Shown here: piece after piece, positions 1 through 11,838 of the stretch
Numbering within the stretch: position 1 is the first letter of the stretch
Layout: every line of letters starts with the position of its first letter
Assembly: GCA_035771175.1 (NCBI GenBank)
Contig: CM069593.1
Location: forward strand, 38,658,741-38,722,740
From: Paratinospora sagittata
Taxonomy: Eukaryota; Streptophyta; Magnoliopsida; Ranunculales; Menispermaceae
Direction of reading: 5' to 3'
Length of the DNA: 64,000 nt
Made by a program: the position numbers and the translations under genes
The notes under the pieces: generated by a model
The model's input: only the letters and a program-made list of their open reading frames with translations
Told to the model about the DNA's origin: nothing
The model's database searches: none

Positions 1-2188
1 AAAATAAACAAGTGCAGAAAAAATAAATGGACACAACAATTTAGAGTGGCTTGGTTCCCTTTGAACCTACGTCCACTACCCAATCACCACGATCAAGATT
101 TCAAAATACACTATTGGCTAGTCAACTTATGGGTGTGACTAGAAGGCGTTTACACTAACCAACATAAGGGCTTGGTTAGAAAGCCACATACACTAACAAA
201 CACAAAAGTTTGGTTAGAAAGCCACACACACTAACTGACACAAGGGCTTGGTTAGAAAACTACACACTAGCCTACACAAGGGCTTGGCTAGAAAGCCTCA
301 CTATAACCAACTTACGTGCGTGGTTACGAGCCGCACAAGATATGGTATAGTCCCTGTTGAATAACAAGTCAACAATACATCAAGATTATAAATGATCGAG
401 AGAAGTATTCTAAAACACTCTCAACAATATTAAGCGACACTCTTGAACGAGTAAACACTACTATTCCAACCACAATATTTTAAATGATGTGAAGTGTTGA
501 AATAGATGAAATCAAATACATGCAATCGATTCAAATATAAATGATATGAAATCAAGAATCGAATATGCACATGTATTTCAATATTGATTCTAACAATGAT
601 ATGTATGAAGCTCAAGAATCAATATGCAATAATGATCAAGACTTGATGATTCTAAGTATATAAATTGTTAAGATCAAGAATCAAAATGTTCAAGTAATGA
701 TCTATGAAATCGATTCAATATAGTATAAGTGTAGCACATGAATCGGTACCATATTATATATATGAAACCACTAAACAAGATAATGGAATATGAAGATCAA
801 ATATGATTTTACAAGGAGTACTTAAATCAAAACGGTTTTTCAAGATATAAACTTAAGCACAAAATCGCAAGAATCAATATAAAGAAATTTTACCAAACTT
901 AGGTAAAAATGAAGCTTCGAGATTCTTCAAGTGTGATGATGGTTGAGAGATATATTCTTCAATGATGATCAAGAATCAACAAAATGTGAATGAATCACTC
1001 AAAAACGTCTTGATCGAAGGCTCAAGAGAAACACACAAGTTTCTCAAAGAGTTTGAAGGGTTTGGAGAACTATACGGAATCAAATGAACAAATGTAGGTG
1101 AACTTTTGCTGTGAAAGATGTTTAAAAACACTCAAGAACTTGTTTTGGACTTGTAGAAATCAAAGTATGAAAAATGGCACAAGTTCTATAATTTTGCAAA
1201 AGTTGCTCTTCAAATGAGCAAGTGTGATATTTATGAAAAAACACCAGATTGAGGCATAAGAACTCGTTCCTCAATGAAGGAGAGCGCTTCTGCTTTCAAA
1301 TCTAAAACGTTTTAGATTTTCCTCCAATTAAGGAGTGCAGTCCTTAATGTGTTTGTTGGGCATATGAGCGAGGTCTTTCATTAAGAACCATTGCCACTAT
1401 AAAATTTTCTATTTTTCCCTTGACTATAGGAGCGCGTTCCTATTAAGAGGAGCGTGTTTCTTTTTCCCTGATCAGAAAAATCTGAGTCTCTGAAAAAACA
1501 ACAGGAGTGTGTTTCTTTTTTGATAAAAAAAAATTCGAGTCTCGAAAAAATGCACATGAGCACATTCCTTGAAAGAGAAGTGCGTTCTTTCGCATTGAAG
1601 TGATAAAAACTTGAGTTTTTGATCAGAAAGAGTTTAAGACATTGTCAAACATATAAACTAACTTTCAAAACATTTTTGGCAAGATTGAAATACAATTGAC
1701 AAAGATAAACACGTGTAAAACGATCGATTAAAACATTCGATATGATATACGTAAAATAATAAAACCATGCAAAGTTGGTAATAAGAGTGCATGATAATCA
1801 ATGATATGAATATGCATGATAAATAATTTGAACTATATGATTGCACAATAATAATGATAATGTGTGTGCAAGCATGATCAATATAATAATTATGTATATA
1901 CATGAATATGATAACCTATATGTATGGTTTTCAGAAAGATGCAAGACATATTGTGGTTGGAACGTGTAATGGTTACTCTACAATGTTAAGATTCTAAACA
2001 AGAATTATAAACATGAAGCTTTTGGATCTTTGTGTAATATTGTTCCATTCATATGCTTTGGTAATATAGTTGATTCCATATGATATAGCTAGTTAGCACT
2101 GAAACAACTACGTCAAAGAGATTAGTGATCACAAGTATGTTATTTATAATCATTAAAACAAAACAAGGTGAGATTCATTACATCAACA
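1..2188 (-). repeat. Partial LTR of a Sirevirus-type copia element
   Basis: The segment aligns by eye with the LTRs at 17893-20697 and 38287-40293. All three share a block near the start (GTCCACTACC at about 70), a short tandem array, a run of GAGCG/GCGTTCCT motifs (about 1263-1597), a block reading CTAACTTTCAAAA (about 1660) and an end block near TAATCATTAAAA (2148) closing in CAACA at 2188. The LTR at 38287 lies beside a minus-strand primer site, so sense is minus here too. About 130 bases of the U5 side lie outside the window. No polypurine tract follows 2188, so this is a solo LTR or the 5' LTR of an element lying to the left. Confidence 0.7.
130..345. repeat. Degenerate short tandem array inside the LTR
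   Basis: About five imperfect units of 40-50 bases carry the core GGGCTTGGTTAGAAAGCC followed by ACACACTAAC. The array occupies the same LTR position as unrelated-looking arrays in the two other Sirevirus LTRs of this window (18120-18460 and 38530-38640). Confidence 0.7.
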
Positions 2189-4528
2189 ATGATGATCCGA
2201 ATTCATTCTTTTTCTTGAAAAAAACTGTGAGAGGAGCTAATGCAATCTTGAGTTTTCTATTCTTCATCTAAATCCGATTCTTCGTTCTCATTCTCATTCT
2301 CTCATTTCTGTGATTCTTTTGTAAACAATTCATTATTATTATTATTATTGTAAAAAAATCACCTACATCATCCCCTTTAATTGAATATTGTAGCAAATCC
2401 TAAATCATGCCTGGTAGGCATGATCAATACCTTTTATATTTTATTCTTAAAACTAGAAACCAACCTATAAGAAAATTAATTTAGAAAATATTTTTCATTT
2501 TTGAAAATAGTCTTTTTTTTCATAAAATCATTGAAAAACAGATTTTTGAATTGATCAATCAAACAAATTTTTGAGTTTTCAATTATTTTAGATATAGAAA
2601 AAAAAATTGTACCTAAGTTAGAAACCAAGTCTTAAATTTCATATATTTTGTCAAGTTTCTTTAATCTATCCTGGATTAATAAATTCTTCTCAATCACCAT
2701 CAAAGTTGGAAACTTAAGCACATGGGGAGGAAGGAAGGAAACCAACCAGCAAATTAGTTAACTTGCTTCCGTATATCAATCTCTTTCCTTAATTGTACTA
2801 GTTTTGGGGAACATCCCCATTCATAAAGCTTCATGACTTAATTGTAAAGGACAAATCAAGCCACATGTATCTGTTTGAATAGTTGCTTCTCTTTTTGTTT
2901 CCTTACTCTTGTATATATCCTCTTTCTTTTGAGTTTATATCATAATGTATTCCTCATTTTCTTATCATTAAAAAAAGGTTTCAAAAAATTTATCATTATT
3001 CTTTTTACACAATCTAATAGTTAAATATTTGTTCTTCAAGGCATATGTGAATCTAATTAAAGCCATTTTTCCTACTTTTGATTTATAAATTTACCGTTGA
3101 AGTAACTTTGTTATGGCCTTCCCTAATATGTTAAAATTATATATACACCATTTATTTCATTTTTTATTCATTACTGAGCTTAATATCACAATTTAATTGA
3201 AAATTCATATAATAATTATAAATTTGACTAATTTTTGTCAATTTGTATTTGTGTTGAGAATTGGAAAGATTAATGACAATTTCATAAATAAAGACCAAAG
3301 AAGGATTCAAGTAGGTTTGGACCTAAGTCATGCACTAATTTCTCTCAAGAGATGTGATTGGAGACAACAAAAAGAGCCTCTATATTCGGGCTTTCGTGTT
3401 TCAATTGAAGGAGAACCTTTGGATTAAGAGAAAAAGAGATCCAAAAGCATGGGATTGCGCTATAAAAAGAAAGATAATGGAATCTTAGAGAGGTAGTCCC
3501 CCTTCTCACGACTATCTCCATTGTGGTACTTTCATTTAGGCTAAGTTTTGAAGATCATCTTAGAGAGGAAGCAAACTACAACTTTGGGCTGAGATCTTTT
3601 TACTTTTTTTTAATTCTAAATTTGTGAATTTTTTAATTGGAATGTTGAACATGTTTAGTGCATAGATGAAATTTACCCACCCTTTGATTTTGATTTCAGT
3701 TTTGTTTAATTAAAATAGTAAATTTGCTGATTTCATTATTATCTCTTTCATTTCAATTTCAATCATGAGCTAAATTGTTTAACTATAGGGCATGATGTGA
3801 CTTACTTAGTTTTAACATGAATTCCTAATTGAATTGATTATTTGAGTATTTTTTGAGTCTTTAATTGAGTTTGCATTTTAGTTTTAATGTTTTTGAATAT
3901 TTGATCAGATCAACATTAATTTGATTTTGAATTAGAATGCTAATGACCAAAAGGTGACGTATGCTATATGTTCGATGAAATGCAAATCATAGAATTAGTA
4001 TAAGATAGAGATATACCTATATAGTTTATCTGGTTTAAACGAACTGTCATTGAACTTAACGACTTTTAAAATGTTCTAATTTTCATCGAAAGATAGAAAA
4101 TTGTCATTGAGAAAGACTTTTAATATTGCTCGAGAGAAATTATTAAATGTTTTAGGGCCATTCGACCTCAAATTAGCATACATATGTCAATTATTTTGAC
4201 ATTAGAAATCTATAAATATTAACAAGTGAATTCATATATCGTTCTAGTATTCCAAGCTTCCTATTCTAAATCCAAATAAAATTTTAATTCCAATTTTTAG
4301 TATCTTACTTCTTTTCATTAGTTAATTAGCCACTTTATTTTTAATATTTCAAATATAGTTAAATTTAATCAATTTTATTAATTAGTGACTTAAATCCTTG
4401 AGAGAACGATACTTTTTCTTATTCTTTACTAATTGTGCGATTGTACACTTGCGAAAAATTGTTGAATTTTTAAATTGAAATTAAAAATCGTAACATTCCC
4501 ATGTAAAAATAAAAAAAATGAATAGAGA
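2189..4528. other. AT-rich non-coding stretch, no gene recognised
   Basis: No conserved domain or convincing exon is seen. A 76-codon open frame at 3197-3427 has no recognisable motif. The stretch near 4390-4445 (TTGAGAGAACGATAC, then TGTACACTTGCG) resembles the reverse complement of the left end of the insertion at 16337-17650, so an old relative of that repeat may end here. Confidence 0.5.
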
Positions 4529-4632
4529 TTGGCCTTTAACTCTTGAAGGTTTCTGTCATCTAGAATCCTTTGCCTTTTCTTGGCCTTTAACTCTTGAAGG
4601 TTTCTGTCATCTAGAATCCTTTGCCTTTTCTT
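4529..4632. repeat. 51-bp exact tandem duplication
   Basis: Two copies of a 51-base unit beginning GGCCTTTAACTC start at 4531 and 4582 and are identical by eye. The unit is a multiple of three, so a minus-strand reading frame stays open through both copies, but the frame shows no known protein. Confidence 0.9.
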
Positions 4633-6289
4633 GTAACAGTACTGCATATAATTAGCTAGCTAGCAGGTGACTCAAATAATTTCTCTGGAAGATACCATAT
4701 GCCATGTCCAAGCCAAGGGAGCATGGGCCACCATCTTGGAGTTGTAAGTAGTGCGGTGCTTCCTTTGCTTAGATTAATGGAGTCTGCGTATGATACAAAA
4801 CATAATGGACCAACCTAGCTAGCTACAAAATTCTATAAATATATTACATTATATATATATATATAATTAATTAACTGATGGGCTATGGGTAGTGTCGATA
4901 GAATGAAGGCCATGGTTGGGTGACAGTTTTGAAGCACTAGCTGGGTGAAGAGATCTAGGTTTATATATATATATATATATATATACATGATTAATTAAAC
5001 CAATTTTGCCTAGTTTCTTTGTTTGTATTTTATGTTATGATTATTAGTATTTTGTCCCTTTGAATTTATTATATACAGGTATATTGATCAATTGAAATAA
5101 TAATGCATCTCCACAAGTGTCTTGTATGATTTCAGCTGGGCCTTTTGTGCGGGGTGGTTGGCTGGATGAAGAGCGAGTTAAGCAAAGCTGAAGGCCCAAC
5201 CCTGCTTAATTTTAGGTGTTAGCAACATCAAGTTCTCATTCAACATGCCATGATATGGTGGGACTCTCTTCATTATCTGACACATGGCAAATGAAATAAA
5301 GATATCTTTGAGGCAACAACCAACAAATTTGTTGGAAATTTGGAGAAAAAAAGAGTGATAATTAAGGAGCTGAGGGGTCAGAAGCAACCAAAAAATAATA
5401 ATAATACCTTGCAAAAAAAATAAAAATAAAAATAATAAATAACTTAAAAGAAAAGAAATAATTGAACGAAATGGAGAATTAAACTATTAGTACAGAAAGT
5501 GAAATGTATAGCCATTCTCTACTCTCTTATCTGTATGATCAGACCTACTTTGTCTTGGTAAGAGGTGGGTCTTCGCAAATATGAGAAAGTTAAACAACGG
5601 GTGGAATGGTGTGTGAACAAATGATGTTAATTGCTTTTTGGTTTAGATTTTGTAGCTAACTAAAGTAGATGTATGGGGCCACCAAATCCTAGTCAGTCTT
5701 CTTGGAGAAGAAAACTCCCGGGCAATTCATTCGGGACCCATCCTTCAGTTTCATCTACCTAACTAATTAAACTAAAATGATGATGACAATAAACAAAGAT
5801 CGACATGGGATGCTTATAGAATCCACAGATGAAACTGCAATATAATGCCTCTTTCTCTTGTTCAATTGTACGACCAAAAGCTTTCAATTGTAGCACTCAT
5901 TGATGAATTGCATGGAGCCCCAGAATACCCCACAGAGAAGTTAGCTTCATGATTCTCATAACCCTCCTCCAGAACCAAAACCTTTAGTATAAAGGGCACC
6001 ATATATATGAATTAAGAACAAAAAATACTCCACTTGAGAAGCCAGCTTATTGGCCAATTCTGTTGAATAAGCACACCACCGGGGATCTGCTTGTCAACCT
6101 ATTAGAGGTTGGATTTTTAAACTAACCACCTCAAACTTCTTCTTTGTTAGTTGTTAAGTGGTCCCATGCTTACTCCTGAATGGTTGATAATTTCTCTCTC
6201 TAGATATAATGAATTCATGAAATGACTGTAAAATTGGAGTTGCTAGAAGAGAAAATCATATTTTCAACTCATTGTAAATATAAAAGCTC
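4633..6289. other. Intergenic AT-rich DNA with two TA microsatellites
   Basis: TA runs are at about 4851-4865 and 4962-4984. No coding region, RNA gene or element boundary could be supported. Several stretches (for example 5140-5300 and 5690-5960) are less AT-rich and could be remnants of something, but nothing was recognised. Confidence 0.5.
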
Positions 6290-6600
6290 ATGAGTAGGTC
6301 TACTCTTCGAACCATCTTCACGTGCTTACTTGGAAGGTCATGTGATCTTCTTCTTATTCATTCTTCCTTATAAGCTCACAAGAAAGTGTAGTTATCAAAT
6401 CACCCACATGCTTATAACTTAGAAGGTTATGTGGTCTTCTTTCTACTCATACTTCCTTGTTGAACTATTTCAATGTTCATACTTAGGGTAACGTGGTCTT
6501 CTTCTTGCTCAATCTTTTTTAAGAGCTCACGGGTAGATTTGCTTGTCAAACTCTGCATGTACTTGGAAGGTCATTCATGGCGTGTTCTTCATTTCCATAC
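6290..6600. repeat. Degenerate tandem repeat, about four units
   Basis: Units of roughly 65-95 bases restart at about 6328, 6411, 6478 and 6558. Each contains a version of ACTTGGAAGGTCATGTG, then TCTTCTTCTTATTCA, and often AAGCTCAC. The units are too diverged to be recent, and no function is evident. Confidence 0.65.
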
Positions 6601-7880
6601 CTCGACAAGGAGCCCCCTAATCTTAATTTAAGTGTCCAAGGTCTTTGTCTTGAGAAGTTGAAGACTTATCATTTGAAAATATTTGTCATTTTGTAACATT
6701 TGAACAAGTTGTTTTGTTGTCGAGCAACTAAAATATAATCATTGATGCATGTTTCTCTTTAAACCGTTGCACATTTAATTTCGTTCAGCACATAGTTTTC
6801 ATTCTTAAATGTGGTGGCGTTTTGAAAGGGAGGGTGTGAAAGTAATTTTTTTTCCTTGTATGTATAATAGTTGTTAATTCTCTATTGTTGTTAAGATTGT
6901 GAGCTAACCTTGTGAATTTTCTATTGTTGTTCTAACCTTGGTGTGAAAATGGCCTTCTTTTCAAGACCTTTCTTCACAGATGTGGTCTGACCACTAATTT
7001 TCGAAGATGAGTTGGTAGCTCTGACATAGGGTTATAGAATTCTTTCTTCTGTTATTTTTAGGATTCTGAATCATGGGCAGTTACCCTAGGCCCCTAAATA
7101 AAGAGGTAGCATTTCATATTCCCTTATATTTCGAATGTGGCTTGTAGTTGCATTGTGTCATTTTTTAAAATTCCTTCATCATTTCGGTGTTGTCCTTGCC
7201 TAGTTAAACCCTAAATGTGTGGAGGGCTTTGACAAGATGTTTTGTTCTTTGGAAGGAGTTTAGGTTTCTTGCGCCGCCCAACTTGGAGGACTTTCAAGTC
7301 TTGTGTCACCTAAAATCACACCCTAAATCTGACAAATGGTACTCTGCCAATTCTTAATACAAGGATACCATTGATGGAGAGGAAGTGTCAATGACTATGG
7401 TGGCGAAGAACTCCTTAGCCAATAACTAGAAAGATCGTTTGTTTTTGTTGTTGGGGGTCAGGAATTTAATGAAGATTCAAAGGTTTTTGACATTCATGTT
7501 CCTACAAATTTTGGTGGTCCTTTGTTTTGGTTATTATTGCCCACCCTGTTAATGTTGTGAGGAGTGGTAGTATTTGCACTTTCTTTATGAAAGGTGAGGA
7601 GATGAAAGTTGTAAGGCTTTGATGGTGCATGTGCACTTTTATTATGTTTGTTTAACTTCCATCGTTGCGGGTAGTACTTGTGCCTTTCAAGATGCTGATG
7701 TTGTGGGTTGTGGCGACGTTGAGGAGGACAAGGTGTCCTACTTGATAGGGAAGATGGTAAGGCAACATAAGTTGGTTCCTTCCAAGATGGCTAAGAAGTA
7801 GAGATGATTAAGATATATCAGAGCTTTGAGGGATGGTCAAAACATGCCATTGTCTTATTTTTAACTTCCTTATGTAGAAG
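6601..7880. other. Unresolved sequence upstream of copia element 1
   Basis: At about 6829 a purine tract (GAAAGGGAGGG) is followed by TGTGAAAGTAAT, which resembles the start of the copia 1 3' LTR (GTGAAAGTAATCC at about 17754). This could be the 3' end of a related, older element. No 5' LTR or primer site for copia 1 could be located, and short open frames between 7619 and 7989 show no recognised domain except the zinc knuckle that begins copia 1. Confidence 0.35.
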
Positions 7881-10359
7881 TTTTATAACAATAATAAAAC
7901 ACCTTGTCAAATCTGCAAACCAGGTCATGGAGCATTGCATTGCTATTATGGATTCGATCTGTCACGACCCACGAGTTGTGACGTCATGACCGACACGGAA
8001 CCCCATGTATATTCTCCCTTAACATACACGGTATCTCGATAAGCCTTCTAGAATACACCATAATCCTAAATACACAACAATAAACACATAGACATAAAAT
8101 AAGATCATAAAAAAAAACATACCAAAATGACAACCATAATTTATTTTTTTTCAAGTCCATAGTGTTCAAAAGTACAAAATATACTTAACCATAAGTACAA
8201 ACCCATCTAAATGTTAAGTACAAGTATTAGGTGTTACATAGTACAATTTATCAAAATAAATGCAGAAAAGTACTAACGCCTACGTCAACAAAAGTACGGG
8301 GACGCTTCGTAGCTAAGTTTTTTCCTTTCCCTTCCTATCAGGTCCTAAAAAGATAAGGATGAGGGTGAGATACAACAAGCTCAGTGAATGTTCTATACAA
8401 GTGACAACATATATATGCATTTAATTAAAACATTGAAAGATCATTAAAACCATTTAAATAATCATGAGAGTAAGCAAGATTACATACGTGCCAATTTAAT
8501 GTATCATGTCATAAACAAGACAATGCATACCATTTATAAACATGCATATGCAACCTAAACACCTCCTGAGTAAGAATCAGTACAAGGGTGATGTGTGCGT
8601 GAAACTCATGCCCGACCGATTTCTTACTCGTATCTATTAGGATTACATGAACCATAGGATTCGCCCACCAAGGCAAATACCATGCCTAGGCGAATCCTAA
8701 CATACACAACCCATAGAAAACCTTTGCAAGGTCCACAATTGAGGGTTCTCGATCGGCCTAATGGGATTGCATTAGAAATCTCAAGCTTAGGGAATGCACA
8801 TAACTCAACTGCTTTCCCAACTGACTATGATCAAATACAGTTCATGAATTCAATAAATCATGCATACTACATTATAGAAGCATTTAAAACATTTTATACT
8901 ACAATGTCACATATAGAATTCACAAGTAAAAAAAATACTCACACTTGATTGGCTAGACCTAGCCCATCCAATTCCAATCCAAGAAGCACTAGAAAGCCAC
9001 AAAATCACCCCAAGTACTTCAATCCCCAATTGGCCTATTCGGGTTACTTAGATCCACCATAACCTCTACATGAAACATGGTTCATACAATACTAAAATCA
9101 GTCAAAAGTATGCTCAACAACCATGTTTAAACCCAATTTCATAGCCAATTAAGTTCCTAAATTGGTTATACACATGAGCCAAATCCCATATTGCTCAATT
9201 CAACTAATTAATATCAATTTAACCCATAATTAACCCAATTGAATGTAATAGGTTGATTCTATGATCCAACCACCAATATAAGTCAAAATCCTCAATTTGG
9301 GGAAAATCCCCAAATCATATGCAAATCCCCAATTTGGGAAAAATCTCTACAATAGGCATAGAACCAAATTGAATTAGGTCATTCAATTCTAACACATGTC
9401 CAACCATTCTAAACCCATAACTTCATTCAATTTGAATCCAATTAGACAATTGCCAAGTCAATTTAATCAATTGACTTCGTTTAGGTGAAAAGCTCAAATT
9501 TGAGCAAATCCCCAAATCACATGGCAATTTCCCAAATTACATGGCCTAGACTAAAATTACACTACAATAGGGTATCCACTAATCAAAATCAGTAATTTGG
9601 AGTGCCTTACTGTCACACTTCTATTTTCACAACTTAAATTTAAAGTAATAAGAATAAATATCTGCTCTTATCAAGAAAATAGCAAAAAGAAAATTGAGAC
9701 GTGAATTGTATCAATCTACCTTTACCCCAAAATCTTTACACAGGTAAAAAAATAAATTTAATAATATCATTTATATTCCAAATAAGGTTACAAGTTAAGA
9801 TAGAAGAATACTCTTTCAATTTCTATGCCACAGACTATAGATTCCCATTACACAAATTGAATATTGAGCCATGAAGGTACTTGCCCTTGTCCATCCATTA
9901 TGGACACAACATTTTAAATATATCCATCAAGTAGAATTAACAAGTTCAAGTCCATGGCATAAACATATAAAATAACCCATGAAATCTTCAACGACCACTA
10001 TAATGTTCCAAAAGCATTGATTTCTAATACAACCCATTTAATTGATATAATCAATTATTAAATAATTACTCAGTCTTACTACCATAACGCTACTCTTAAC
10101 CCACCCCTACTTCTGTGAGACACGTCACGAACTTGTGACTCTATTCTTTCATGTACCTGAATGTGAAAAATAGGGGTGAGCTTGAAAGCCCAGTGGGTCA
10201 TCTAAACCATTCACAACATTTTATTATGATATATACACAAGAACATTACAAACAAGTTTCACACATTAATCATTGCAACATTTGATTGTTTGAGTTGAGA
10301 ATTTCATCACGTACCTTTAGGGAATCAAACCCTAGGCGGCACTACCCAAAATCATAAAC

Positions 10360-10485
10360 TCGTTGGCAATATTCATCATGAATAATCGTCCCATAATAAA
10401 CATTGGCGATATTCCTTAGAATAACTGCCCCATAATACTCATTGGCGATATTCCTTAGAATAATTGCCCCATACATATGATTCTT
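10360..10485. repeat. Three-unit tandem repeat in LTR B
   Basis: Units of about 44-55 bases share CATTGGCGATATTCCTTAG followed by AATAACTGCCCCATA. Two units are nearly identical and the first is more diverged. Confidence 0.8.
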
Positions 10486-11628
10486 ATCTTAATCGTGTTC
10501 TTTAATAAAGTCACACCATATATACAACATAAATATGATATGAATTGTACTCACAAGATATGTTTAAACTGCACTACACATAGTATCATATCACAATGCC
10601 ACATATAATAGTATTCATGTATGAACTTTATTATAACAATTATGCCAATATTCTCAAGTCAGAAGTCTCATTATCAAGCATTATAATTTATATATGAATT
10701 TCAGTTACCACATGAATTGCATGCATCTAATTAACATCTGATTAGAACAAAAATCATGCACACATACACATCACGGTATACATACAATCATGTATCATAC
10801 ACATTCACCAGCAATCTAATAGTGGTATAAATCTAATTAATTTAATGTTCCTATCTATATATCGAAATAAAATATCATGAAGACATAGAATCTTCTCCAC
10901 CTGAATCGCTAAATTCCAAATCACTTAAATTTCTCGTTACGCCTAGTACTCAACCTGTACACGTATATTACGTTTGTTAATATAAATACTCATAAGAATG
11001 ATTATGGGTGTAGAGATATATACATATATATAGTGGTGGGATGTTTAACAAGTATATATAACATAAGCTAGCATAATATAATAATATATATATGATGAGA
11101 TAATATAATACATATCATCTAATGTTGAATATGAGATGAGATGTATCAATTATATAGAATGTATAATATATATGTGTGATGTGGGTGTCTAAATGAGTGA
11201 TGGTGTGCACGTTTAGAGCGTTAGTGTCTAGTATAATATGATGTTATATGGGTGGTGAGGTGGCACTTAAGTATAAATATTATTGATGGCATTAGGTGGT
11301 GCTTGCTGAACATTGGTGCAGAGAAACGAGGAGCAGAGGAAGAGAACGGAAAAGAGAAGAGAGAAGAGAGAAAAAAGTGGGAAAAGAAATCAGTTGTAGA
11401 TGGGTTCATTCGTGGCTGCCATCTCCTACGCCAAAAATAGAGTGATCGATTGTATAATTAATGGAGAAGTAAACTTACGATGATAAATGGAAATCACCCT
11501 GGGTGATGCTCCAACGATGCGCCGGCGGCCGTCACTCTGTGTGCTCACGCTCTAGGGTTGAGAGTAGAATGAAGAAGATGGCGTTGAGTGTGACGGCTGG
11601 GAAAAGTTTCTCCTATTAATGTAATAGG

Positions 11629-11838
11629 ATTAGGGTTTTGGGTAGTGATTTGGTTTCCAATATGCATCTTGCATGAAGGGAAATTTAGAGTAGATGAAGG
11701 ACTAATTTTTGGTTATTTCCAATAAAAGATATTAGAGTTTTGGGTAGTGATTTGGTTTCCAATATTCATCTTGCATGAATGGAAATTTAGAGTAGATTAA
11801 GGAGTGATTTTTGGTTATTTCTAATAAAAACATTAGAG
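11629..11838. repeat. Tandem duplication of about 102 bp in LTR B
   Basis: Two adjacent copies begin TAGGGTTTTGGGTAGTG (11631) and TAGAGTTTTGGGTAGTG (11733) and share GATTTGGTTTCCAATAT. They differ at several positions. Confidence 0.85.

Noticed and set aside
3197..3427. 76-codon plus-strand open frame
   Set aside because: It has no domain, low-complexity AT-rich composition and no gene context.
5140..5300. Possible microRNA precursor or exon remnant
   Set aside because: No foldback with a recognisable mature microRNA and no conserved frame.
8682..8948. 88-codon open frame
   Set aside because: It lies inside solo LTR A and has no domain or conserved start.
10360..10485. CRISPR-like spaced repeats
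   Set aside because: Only three degenerate units in a plant LTR; an ordinary tandem repeat.
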